64,000 nucleotides of DNA. Origin: Solimonas sp. K1W22B-7. GTDB taxonomy: Bacteria; Pseudomonadota; Gammaproteobacteria; Nevskiales; Nevskiaceae. The stretch lies in the NCBI RefSeq assembly GCF_003428335.1, contig NZ_CP031704.1:2480001-2544000 (forward strand). The letters are read 5' to 3'. A program made the translations under genes and the position numbers. Shown here piece by piece: positions 55,709 to 62,951 of this stretch (position 1 is the first letter of the stretch; the number at the start of each line of letters is the position of its first letter). Below the pieces are notes generated by a model that was not told where the DNA came from, did not search any database, and was given only the letters and a program-made list of their open reading frames with translations.

Positions 55709-56365
55709 GGTTTCGAAGCGCAGGCCCTCGGCCTGCAGGTTCAGCGGCCCGGAGATGGCGTCGGCCGTGACCGCGGCGCAGAGGCCGGCAGCGGAAGACT
55801 CCAGCGTGAGCGCGGACGCCGCCCCTTTCGCAGGCTGGGCATGCAGGCCACGCATCAGCGAGAAATCCAGTCCCAGCCCACGCTGCTTGAGCCAGGCTTC
55901 CTTGAGCGTCCACATGCGGTAGAACACTGCCAGCTGCCGGTCCGGCGGCAGGGCCGAGAGCTCGGCGCACTCCGCTTCATTGCAGGCCGTGGCGGCGATC
56001 AGCATGACTTTGCGCGGGCGGGTGAGTGTTTCCAGGTCCAGCCCGACCGGATGCTCCGATACCGCGCAGCCGACCCATCCGCCGCTATGCGACAGGCCCA
56101 GCTTCAGATGCCTGTAGTCACCGGAGGCTACGGCGGGCGGCGCATTGGGTTCGGAACTCAGTTCCCAGTCCAGAGGCTGGCCGCCGTAGTGTTCCGCCAG
56201 CAGTTCCCGCGCCAACCAGCGCGAGGCGACGAACTGCTGACGCCTCGCGGCGGCGGTGAATGAGTCGTGGCGCCGCCGCTCGCTGCTGCTGAGAAAGCCC
56301 AGGCCTGCCGACTGCGCCGCGGCATCCAGCGCGGCGTAGCGGGCGAGCCGGAGCGTGATGCTCAC
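55676..56365 (-). CDS. Sfp-type 4'-phosphopantetheinyl transferase
   Basis: This 229-aa enzyme converts apo-ACP to holo-ACP with CoA. The diagnostic motifs are [11 protein letters not shown] (magnesium site) and [19 protein letters not shown]. The start is taken as GTG at 56365, which gives [12 protein letters not shown] and overlaps the preceding stop by 4 bp; the more upstream ATG would run into the neighbouring gene and add a basic, unlikely leader. It is the last gene of the minus-strand aryl-polyene-type array, so it probably primes the ACPs of that pathway. It may also serve the lipid operon at the left end. Confidence 0.9.
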   Translation of the reverse strand: MSITLRLARYAALDAAAQSAGLGFLSSSERRRHDSFTAAARRQQFVASRWLARELLAEHYGGQPLDWELSSEPNAPPAVASGDYRHLKLGLSHSGGWVGCAVSEHPVGLDLETLTRPRKVMLIAATACNEAECAELSALPPDRQLAVFYRMWTLKEAWLKQRGLGLDFSLMRGLHAQPAKGAASALTLESSAAGLCAAVTADAISGPLNLQAEGLRFETSGWSLESRGS

Positions 56366-56805
56366 TTCAGCTTGGCGTAGGTCGCGCGCAGCGAGACGCC
56401 GGCCATGATCGCGCCGGCGTGGCACTCGTATTCGGTGGCGCTCTCGAACGGCACGTTCCTGTAGTTGCTCTTGATGTCCACGACGGCGTCGGCGCCGAGG
56501 GTCCGGGCCTTTGCCTGCAGCTTCATCAGCGCCGTCAGCATAGCCCAGCGACAGGCCTCCTCATCGGACTTGTTGGCGGCGTTGGTCTTGGCGTTGCTGC
56601 TGTCGCCTCCCAGCGTCTTGGCAATCGCCGGCTGGGGCTGGGTGGAGAAGTGCAGCTTGACGTCGTCGCCCAGCTTGCCCTGCGCATCCGCGGAATCCAG
56701 GACATCCTGGATCGGCAGCAGATGCTTGTCGTCGCGGGCCAGGGCCGGCTGCATGGCGCTCGCGGCAAGGAGTGCCGCAGCGGTGGCGAGGGAAAGCTTG
56801 TTCAT
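56362..56805 (-). CDS. small exported protein with 'excinuclease-like' conserved domain B
   Basis: This 147-aa protein has a signal peptide (ATAAALLAASAMQPALA). The mature part carries LLPIQDVLDSADAQGKLGDD, SDEEACRWAMLTALMKLQ and GADAVVDIKSNYRNVPFES with YECHAG. The same domain forms the C-terminal half of the protein at 56905. Similar proteins are often mislabelled as excinuclease subunits; nothing here suggests DNA repair. It is periplasmic by prediction and of unknown role. The two cysteines (ACRW and YECHAG) could form a disulfide. It overlaps the PPTase gene by 4 bp. Confidence 0.8.
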   Translation of the reverse strand: MNKLSLATAAALLAASAMQPALARDDKHLLPIQDVLDSADAQGKLGDDVKLHFSTQPQPAIAKTLGGDSSNAKTNAANKSDEEACRWAMLTALMKLQAKARTLGADAVVDIKSNYRNVPFESATEYECHAGAIMAGVSLRATYAKLK

Positions 56806-56904
56806 CCTGAATTCTCCTGATCGCTATACGAGGATTGGCTTACGGGGCTTGCGGAAAGTCTGAAGCATTCCGTGCGCGGCGGCTGCTGAACGCGTCACGC
56901 TGCG

Positions 56905-57717
56905 CTACGGTTCACGGACCTTGGCGATCGTGCCCCGGATCGTCAGCTTCGCATTGACCATGCCGGAGTGGCATTCGTACTGGGTTGGACTATTGTAGAC
57001 CCAGCCCCGGTAGTTGCTGTGGATGTCGACCACCGCATTCGCGCCCTGCTTCTTCGCCTCGGCCTGGAGGTCCTTGAGGGCCGCCAGCATGGCCCAGCGG
57101 CAGGCTTCCTCATCGCTGCGACCCGCCGCGCTGGTCACCCGGTTGGTGGCCTGCGTTCCGAGTTGTTCGAGCACCTCCGGCCTGGGCTGGCCGGCGAAAT
57201 GGAATTGCACCGTGCCGTCGAGCGGGCCCTGGGCCTCCGCAGAGTCCAGCACGTCCTGCACCGGCATGCGCTTGATGCCGCTGCGGGGCGGCATGTCGTT
57301 GATTGCCGCGGCGACGTCTACCGTATCCAGATTGTCGCGCCCCAGTTCCGACTGGATCTTCCCGGAGAGCTGTGCCACCCAGCCGTTGTAGGCGCGGTGG
57401 ATGTTGCGCACGCCGCCGCTTTCCTCGTAGCCCAGGCTGGAGCTGTCGAGATAGGCGATTTTCACCTGGTCCCGGTCATAGCGGATGCCGACCCTGGCGA
57501 TGTGCAGCTTGTTCCTGTACATGCCGATGATCCGACCGGGTTCCTCCGACTCGGGTTTCCATCGGGCTTGCCCGAGTCCGAGCCTGATGGCGTTGGCCAC
57601 GGCGGCTTCGTCGAGACCCGCCGGCACCGACATGGGTTCGGGATCGACCAGTTGCGCGGCCATGGCCACCGGTACGGCCATCGGGATGCAGAGCAGCAGG
57701 ATACGAAGCAGCTTCAT
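56905..57717 (-). CDS. exported two-domain protein (domain A + domain B)
   Basis: This 270-aa protein has a signal peptide (LLCIPMAVPVAMA). Domain A (about residues 22-135) contains AAVANAIRLGLGQARWKPESEEPGRI (marking 38-63) and IRYDRDQVKIAYLDSSSLGYEE. It is shared with the N-terminus of the protein at 57823. Domain B (about 145-268) has MPVQDVLDSAEAQGPLDG, SDEEACRWAMLAALKDLQ and GANAVVDIHSNYRGW, shared with the protein at 56362. It therefore reads as a fusion of its two neighbours' parts. Function is unknown; its position suggests a periplasmic accessory to the downstream array. Confidence 0.8.
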   Translation of the reverse strand: MKLLRILLLCIPMAVPVAMAAQLVDPEPMSVPAGLDEAAVANAIRLGLGQARWKPESEEPGRIIGMYRNKLHIARVGIRYDRDQVKIAYLDSSSLGYEESGGVRNIHRAYNGWVAQLSGKIQSELGRDNLDTVDVAAAINDMPPRSGIKRMPVQDVLDSAEAQGPLDGTVQFHFAGQPRPEVLEQLGTQATNRVTSAAGRSDEEACRWAMLAALKDLQAEAKKQGANAVVDIHSNYRGWVYNSPTQYECHSGMVNAKLTIRGTIAKVREP

Positions 57718-57822
57718 CTTCAGGGCTTCTCAGAATTCGGTGGTTGCCTGTTGCCGGTCCGCAGTCGGAGTACACCAACCGCGGCGCATGGTCCCGATGG
57801 CGCCCGCGAGCCTGTGGGTCCG

Positions 57823-58752
57823 TCAGGGCAGCGGGGACTGCATGCCGCCCACCGCCTCGTTGTAGTTGTCGGCAACGTACCTTTGTACCAGCTCGGCGAC
57901 CCGGTTCAGCATCAGGTTGTCGCCGACACCGAAGGCTGACTTGCTCCCGGCGGACCGGACGGTGAAGCTGGGTTCCGCGACCAGGGTCCCGGTCTGGCCG
58001 TCCACGAAACGCACCTTCAGGGTGACCGAGGAGCTGCCGGCCATGGCGCCGACGAAGATGCGCGCACCCACGCCGATGAAGCGGATCTGCTCGATGCGCG
58101 GTTCGATGCGCAGCAGCCGCGGACTGGCGGCGGCCTTGCCGTTCCAGCTTTCCAGGGTCGCCCCCAGGCCAATGCCGAGCTGCTCCGCGATCTTCGCAGC
58201 GGCCCGCTCGTTGGGATCCTGGCCGGCGTAGGGCGCCTCCAGGGAGATTGGCATCAGCTGGAAGCGGTTGAAATTGGAAAACCGCTCTGCCGGCGGCGGA
58301 TTGACGGGCGCGCGCAGCTGCGCCGGCGCGGCGGTAGCCAGGTCGACGGTGTCCAGGTCGCTACGCGACAGCGCGGTCGCGATGTTGCTGGCGACGACGG
58401 CGGTCCACTTGTTGTAGTTGCCGTGGATACTGCGCTGGCCGTTCTCCTCCTGCTCGTACTTGAGGTTGGTGCTGTCGAGGTAGGTGATCGCGACCTGGCT
58501 CGTGTCGTAACGGATGTCGACCTTGGCGATGTGCGTGCGCAGCGTGAACAGGCCGACGATGTGGCCGGGCTCTTCTCCGGCAACGGCCCATTGCGACTGC
58601 GCCAGGCCCAGCTTGATGGCTTTGGCCACTGCGCCGGCGTCGCGCCCCGCGGGCACGGCGATGGATGGCGGATCCACCAGTTCGGCGGCCACTGCCGGGG
58701 CGACACTCACGCTCATGCAGAGGCACAGCGCCAGGACGCGAATCGATTTCAT
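57823..58752 (-). CDS. exported two-domain protein (domain A + DUF4410-like domain)
   Basis: This 309-aa protein has a signal peptide (LALCLCMSVSVAPAVA). Domain A (about residues 24-140) has AGAVAKAIKLGLAQSQWAVAGEEPG (38-62) and IRYDTSQVAITYLDSTNLKYEQ, clearly homologous to the next gene downstream. The C-terminal half (about 160-309) has AAAKIAEQLGIGLGATLESW, GARIFVGAMAGSSSVTLKVRFVD and VRSAGSKSAFGVGDNLM, reminiscent of DUF4410 lipoprotein-type domains. It starts 36 bp after the ketosynthase gene at 58789, so it is probably part of the same transcript. Confidence 0.78.
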   Translation of the reverse strand: MKSIRVLALCLCMSVSVAPAVAAELVDPPSIAVPAGRDAGAVAKAIKLGLAQSQWAVAGEEPGHIVGLFTLRTHIAKVDIRYDTSQVAITYLDSTNLKYEQEENGQRSIHGNYNKWTAVVASNIATALSRSDLDTVDLATAAPAQLRAPVNPPPAERFSNFNRFQLMPISLEAPYAGQDPNERAAAKIAEQLGIGLGATLESWNGKAAASPRLLRIEPRIEQIRFIGVGARIFVGAMAGSSSVTLKVRFVDGQTGTLVAEPSFTVRSAGSKSAFGVGDNLMLNRVAELVQRYVADNYNEAVGGMQSPLP

Positions 58753-58788
58753 GCTGTGTTTCCTTGATCGGTTGGGTGTTGCCCGGTG

Positions 58789-60015
58789 CTATGCCCAGCG
58801 CCGGAATATCAGCGAGGTGTTGATGCCGCCGAAGGCGAAATTGTTGCTCATGACGATTTCACTTTGCTGACGGCGCCCCTCGCCGGTGATGTAGTCGAGT
58901 TCCGCGCAGCGCGGATCGACATTCTCCAGGTTGACAGTCGGAGCGAACCAGCCGCTGCGCATCATCTCGATGGTCATCCAGGCTTCCAGCGCACCGCAGG
59001 CACCCAGGGTATGGCCCATGTAGCTCTTCAGCGAGCTGACCGGCACGCGTGCACCGAACACGGCGTGGGTAGCGGCCGATTCGGCCATGTCGCCCTGCTC
59101 CGTGGCGGTGCCATGCGCGTTGACGTATCCGATGTCGGCGGGTTGCAGCTGCGCCTCGTCCAGCGCCAGCCGCATGGCGATCTGCATCGTGTCCGGATTC
59201 GGATGGGTGACGTGGCAACCGTCGCTGTTGGTGCCGTAGCCGAGAATTTCGGCATAGATGCGCGCACCGCGCGCCTGCGCATGATCGAGTTCCTCGAGTA
59301 CCAGGGTGCCAGCGCCTTCTCCGAGCACCAGTCCGTCGCGACGCGCGTCGAAGGGGCGCGGAGTCAGCGAGGGGCTGTCGTTCTGCACGCTGGTGGCGAA
59401 CAGCGTGTCGAAGACCGCCACCTCGGTGGCGTCCAGCTCCTCGGCACCGCCTGCCAGCATCGCCGTCTGGCGGCCGCTGCGGATCGCCTCGTAGGCGTAG
59501 CCGATACCCTGGCTGCCGGAAGTACAGGCGCTGCAGGTGGTGACGATGCGGCCGGTGATGCCGAAGAACACGCCCATGTTCACCGGGGCGGTGTGGGCCA
59601 TCATCTTCAGGTAGGTATTGGCGTTGATGCCCTCGGTGCTCTTGTCGGCCATCATCCGGCCGAAGTCGCCGATCGCCTTGGGCGAACCGGCCGAGGAGCC
59701 GTAGCTGATGCCGAGCTGGCCGCTCTTGACGAAGGGATCGCCGAGCAGGCCGGCATCGGCCAGCGCCAGCTCGCTGGCACGGGTCGCCATGATGGCAACG
59801 CGGCCCATGCTGCGGGTGGTCTTGCGGTTGTAGTTCTCGGGCAGCGTGAACGCCGCGGCGGGAGCGCCCAGCAGTGTGTTGAGGCCGTCGTATTCGCGCC
59901 AGGCGTCGATGACCTGGATCGCGTTGCGGCCACTGCGCAGCGCCGCCTCGACGCTGCTCCAGTCGTTGCCCAGGGGGCTGATGCCGGCCATGCCGGTAAT
60001 GACGACGCGCTTCAT
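58789..60015 (-). CDS. apeR: beta-ketoacyl-ACP synthase (ApeR-like)
   Basis: This 408-aa thiolase-fold elongating ketosynthase starts KRVVITGMAGISPLGND, like FabF. The nucleophile is Cys164 in TTCSACTSGSQ. The two histidines lie in NAHGTATEQGD and YMGHTLGACG, so the Cys-His-His triad is intact. It ends in NFAFGGINTSLIF. The start at 60015 overlaps the upstream reductase by 4 bp (ATGA). In aryl-polyene clusters such as that of E. coli, a ketosynthase closes the apeO-P-Q-R block exactly as here. The pathway assignment rests on gene order plus family, not on similarity scores. Confidence 0.85.
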   Translation of the reverse strand: MKRVVITGMAGISPLGNDWSSVEAALRSGRNAIQVIDAWREYDGLNTLLGAPAAAFTLPENYNRKTTRSMGRVAIMATRASELALADAGLLGDPFVKSGQLGISYGSSAGSPKAIGDFGRMMADKSTEGINANTYLKMMAHTAPVNMGVFFGITGRIVTTCSACTSGSQGIGYAYEAIRSGRQTAMLAGGAEELDATEVAVFDTLFATSVQNDSPSLTPRPFDARRDGLVLGEGAGTLVLEELDHAQARGARIYAEILGYGTNSDGCHVTHPNPDTMQIAMRLALDEAQLQPADIGYVNAHGTATEQGDMAESAATHAVFGARVPVSSLKSYMGHTLGACGALEAWMTIEMMRSGWFAPTVNLENVDPRCAELDYITGEGRRQQSEIVMSNNFAFGGINTSLIFRRWA

Positions 60016-60746
60016 CCGATCAGGCCTCCGTTGACCGAGATGACCTGGCGGGTGACGTAGCCGGCATCCGGGGCCATGAGGAAGCTCACCGCGGCTGCGA
60101 CTTCCTCTGGTTTTCCGCTGCGGCGGGCGGGGATCATCTTCAGGGCTTCCTCCAGCACCGCGGCTTCGACCATCTCGGTGTCGATCAGCCCGGGTGCAAC
60201 GCAGTTGACGGTAATGGCGCGGCTGGCCAGCTCCACCGCCAGCGCCTTGGTGGCGCCGATGATGCCAGCTTTGGCGGCGCTGTAATTGACCTGCCCGCGG
60301 TTGCCCATCAGGCCGGAAACCGAAGAAATGGTGACGATGCGGCCGGGCTTGCGGCGCCGCACCAGCGGCATGGTGAGCGGATTGAGCACGTTGTAGAAAG
60401 CGTCGAGGTTGGTGTGGATGACAGCGTCCCAGTCCTCCGCCGGCATCGCCGGGAAGGCGCTGTCGCGCGCAATGCCGGCGTTGCAGACCACGCCGTAGTA
60501 GCAGCCATGTTCCTCGACGTCGGCGAGCAGGATCCGGGCGGTGGCCTCGCGGTCGGCGACGTCGAACTGCAGGACGCGGCAGTGCCTGCCCAATGCACGG
60601 ATATCCCCGGCGGCGGCTTCGGCCTCGTCCATGCGGCTGCGGCAATGCAGGACGATGTCGTAGCCGTCGCGCGCCAGGCGCAATGCGATGGCCCGGCCGA
60701 TACCGCGGCTGGATCCGGTGACCAGTACGGTCAGTGCTTCACTCAT
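60012..60746 (-). CDS. apeQ: 3-oxoacyl-ACP reductase, FabG-like (ApeQ-like)
   Basis: This 244-aa short-chain dehydrogenase has the NADPH motif VTGSSRGIGRAIA, the NAG motif CNAGIARD, and the active-site residues Ser141/142, Tyr155 and Lys159 (GQVNYSAAKAG). The close match to FabG (ITVNCVAPGLIDTEM; SVNGGLIG) indicates reduction of 3-oxoacyl-ACP intermediates. It overlaps both neighbours by 4 bp. In the predicted pathway it acts between the ketosynthases and the dehydratase encoded next to it, giving polyene double bonds because no enoyl reductase is present. Confidence 0.87.
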   Translation of the reverse strand: MSEALTVLVTGSSRGIGRAIALRLARDGYDIVLHCRSRMDEAEAAAGDIRALGRHCRVLQFDVADREATARILLADVEEHGCYYGVVCNAGIARDSAFPAMPAEDWDAVIHTNLDAFYNVLNPLTMPLVRRRKPGRIVTISSVSGLMGNRGQVNYSAAKAGIIGATKALAVELASRAITVNCVAPGLIDTEMVEAAVLEEALKMIPARRSGKPEEVAAAVSFLMAPDAGYVTRQVISVNGGLIG

Positions 60747-61213
60747 GAGGTGTGGCCTTGTTCCTGGTTCAGAAATGCGAGTGCATCATCGGGTTCGAAG
60801 ACGGTGAGATTCGCCGTGGCCAGTTCCTCGCCGTCGCAGTCGATGCGGCACTGGAAAGCGCCGATGCCGGAGTCTCCGCGCAGCTCCAGCCGTACCTCGA
60901 TGCGCAGCAGGCTGCCAAGCGTCACGCGGGGCTGACGGCATTCGTAGCGGCGGCTGCCCAGCAGGAACCCGAGGCGTGGCGGTTCGCCGCGCTGGCGCGC
61001 CTGCCAGCCGGCCCAGGCAGCAACCGCCTGGGCCATGTACTCGACGCCGACCCAGCTGCCCAGGACCGTGCCCTGTGCGAACAGGTGATCGGCGCGCGGC
61101 TGTGCCTCGGCCACCAGGTACTCGTCTGTGGCGGCGAGGACGCGGTCGAGCAGCCGCATGGGGCCGGCATGAGGCAGCAGCTCGCCGATCGGCACGTCCG
61201 CCGGATTTTCCAT
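60743..61213 (-). CDS. apeP: hotdog-fold 3-hydroxyacyl-ACP dehydratase (ApeP-like)
   Basis: This 156-aa hotdog protein starts ENPADVPIGELLPHAGPMRLLDRV. The PHAGPMRLLD segment is the hallmark of the aryl-polyene dehydratase family, with the presumed catalytic histidine inside. WVGVEYMAQAVAAWAGWQA forms the central helix, and GFLLGSRRYEC follows. The start at 61213 lies 2 bp after the ketosynthase stop, and the gene overlaps the reductase by 4 bp. It should dehydrate 3-hydroxyacyl-ACP to the trans-2-enoyl form. Confidence 0.85.
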   Translation of the reverse strand: MENPADVPIGELLPHAGPMRLLDRVLAATDEYLVAEAQPRADHLFAQGTVLGSWVGVEYMAQAVAAWAGWQARQRGEPPRLGFLLGSRRYECRQPRVTLGSLLRIEVRLELRGDSGIGAFQCRIDCDGEELATANLTVFEPDDALAFLNQEQGHTS

Positions 61214-61215
61214 GC

Positions 61216-62403
61216 TCAGCCCCGGCCCAGCAGCAGGCTGGCGTTGCTGCCGCCGAAGGCGAAGGAGTTCGACAGCACGTAGGACGGCGGGCGGCCGAGC
61301 CTCTCCCCGGGAGCAACCAGCCTGATCGCCGGCAGCTCCGGGTCGGCTGCTCCGTCCCACCAGTGCGGTGGCAGATCGCCGCGTGGATTGTCGGCCAGCG
61401 TCAACCAGGCCAGCGCCGCCTCGATCGCGCCGGCGGCGCCGAGGGCGTGGCCGGTGAGCGGCTTGGTGGAGCTGCAGGCCAGGCGACTGCCGAACAGCTG
61501 GTCGACGGCGCGGCTCTCCATGGCGTCGTTCTGCGGCGTGGCGGTACCGTGAAGGTTGAGGTAGTCCACCGCGCCGGGCTCGACGCCTGCCGAGCGCATC
61601 GCCTCCTGCATCGCGGCGATGGCACCGCGGCCGCTGGGTTCCGGCGCGGAGATGTGGTGTGCGTCGGAGGACTCGCCCCAGCCGGCCAGGCGCACCGGGC
61701 CGGGCTCGCGCGTCATCAGGAACAGCCCGGCACCTTCGCCGATATTGATGCCGCAGCGCCTGCGGCTCAGCGGGTTGCAGCGTTCGGCGCTGACCGATTC
61801 CAGCGCCGAGAAGCCGGCGATGGTGAAGCCGCAGAGCGAGTCTGCGCCGCCCGCCAGGACCGCGTCGGCGATGCCGGCGCGCAGCAGTCGCGCGGCGCTG
61901 GCCAGCGCCTTGGCGCTGGAGGAGCAGGCGGTGGACAGTGAGTAGGCCGGCCCGGCTATGCCCAGCTGTCGCGCCAGCACCGCCGCCGGGGCACACAGTT
62001 CCTGCTGCTGGTAGTGAAAGCCTGCCGGCAGCTGGCCATGCACGACCTGCTGCTGCAGCGCCCGTTCGGATTCGAGGATGCCCGAGGTGCTGGTGCCGAG
62101 TACCACCGCGACACGCGCGGCGCCGTAGCGGCCGATGGCGCGGTCCACGGCGGGGCGGATTTCAGCCAGCGCCGCCAGCAGCAGCGCGTTGTTGCGGCTG
62201 CGCTGCAGGGCCGGCAGAACCTCCAGGCAGGCAAGATCGACCGTGGCCTCGCCCAGGTGCAGGACGCGGCCCGGGGTGTAGCGGTCGCTGGCGCACACGC
62301 CGCCGGGCGCGTCGGCGGCGAACAGCGCCGTTGCCACGTCGGCCTTGCCGTTGCCCAGTGCACAGACCAGGCCCAGCTCGTTGAGGTAGACCGGCGCCGT
62401 CAT
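61216..62403 (-). CDS. apeO: beta-ketoacyl-ACP synthase (ApeO-like)
   Basis: This 395-aa ketosynthase has nucleophile Cys160 in SLSTACSSSAKAL and histidines in NLHGTATPQND and PLTGHALGAAGAIE, so all three catalytic residues are present. It ends in FAFGGSNASLLLG. The ATG at 62403 overlaps the upstream lipoprotein stop (ATGA); longer versions of the frame run through that gene and are not real. It differs clearly from the ketosynthase at 58789, consistent with separate initiation/elongation roles or a chain-length partner in aryl-polyene synthesis. Confidence 0.85.
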   Translation of the reverse strand: MTAPVYLNELGLVCALGNGKADVATALFAADAPGGVCASDRYTPGRVLHLGEATVDLACLEVLPALQRSRNNALLLAALAEIRPAVDRAIGRYGAARVAVVLGTSTSGILESERALQQQVVHGQLPAGFHYQQQELCAPAAVLARQLGIAGPAYSLSTACSSSAKALASAARLLRAGIADAVLAGGADSLCGFTIAGFSALESVSAERCNPLSRRRCGINIGEGAGLFLMTREPGPVRLAGWGESSDAHHISAPEPSGRGAIAAMQEAMRSAGVEPGAVDYLNLHGTATPQNDAMESRAVDQLFGSRLACSSTKPLTGHALGAAGAIEAALAWLTLADNPRGDLPPHWWDGAADPELPAIRLVAPGERLGRPPSYVLSNSFAFGGSNASLLLGRG

Positions 62404-62951
62404 TCCGCGGACACCGAGTCGATCAGCAGGCGATAGTGCTGCTGCAGGTTGTCGAATTCGGTATGGCCGAGCCAGCGCGGCTGGCCGCCGTAGCGAATCT
62501 CGATCGTCACCTGTCCCTCTCGGTACAGGCGCCGCGCGCCGGGTTCCTCGGCCAGGGTCCAGCCGGCGGGCAGGGCGCCGCGCACGGCCTCGGCGGGCCA
62601 GTAGGTCAGCTGCAGGTCGCGCAGCACGCGGTGCTCGTCGATCACTGCCGGCAGGCCGGCGATCCTGTCCACCGTCGGCGTGCCGCCGTCGTAGCGCAGG
62701 GTGACGACCCGGCGGCCGCCGACCAGTCCGGCCAGCTGCACCTGTTGCGGATCGATCTCCAGCAGCGCGTCGAGGCCGTGGCGCGTGCCGCCCGCCTCGA
62801 CCAGCAGGCGCTGTGCCAGCTGCACGCTGCTGCCGAAGGCGGCAGGCGACAGCCACAGCGGCGGCAGTTCCTGTGGCGTGGGCGGCGGCGCGGGCCGCAG
62901 CGCCGCACAGGACGCCAGCAGCAGTGCCAGGAGCAGGCTCAGGCAGCGCAC
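62400..62951 (-). CDS. DUF3261-type outer-membrane lipoprotein
   Basis: This 183-aa lipoprotein has a signal peptide ending in the lipobox LLASC (Cys at about residue 15). The mature part has ELPPLWLSPAAFGSSVQLAQRLLVE (29-53), ALLEIDPQQVQLAGL and IEIRYGGQPRW. Size, lipobox and position directly before the ketosynthase match the DUF3261 lipoprotein of aryl-polyene clusters, thought to help move the finished lipid to the outer membrane. It overlaps the upstream oxidoreductase gene by 13 bp and the downstream ketosynthase gene by 4 bp. Confidence 0.8.
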   Translation of the reverse strand: MRCLSLLLALLLASCAALRPAPPPTPQELPPLWLSPAAFGSSVQLAQRLLVEAGGTRHGLDALLEIDPQQVQLAGLVGGRRVVTLRYDGGTPTVDRIAGLPAVIDEHRVLRDLQLTYWPAEAVRGALPAGWTLAEEPGARRLYREGQVTIEIRYGGQPRWLGHTEFDNLQQHYRLLIDSVSAE

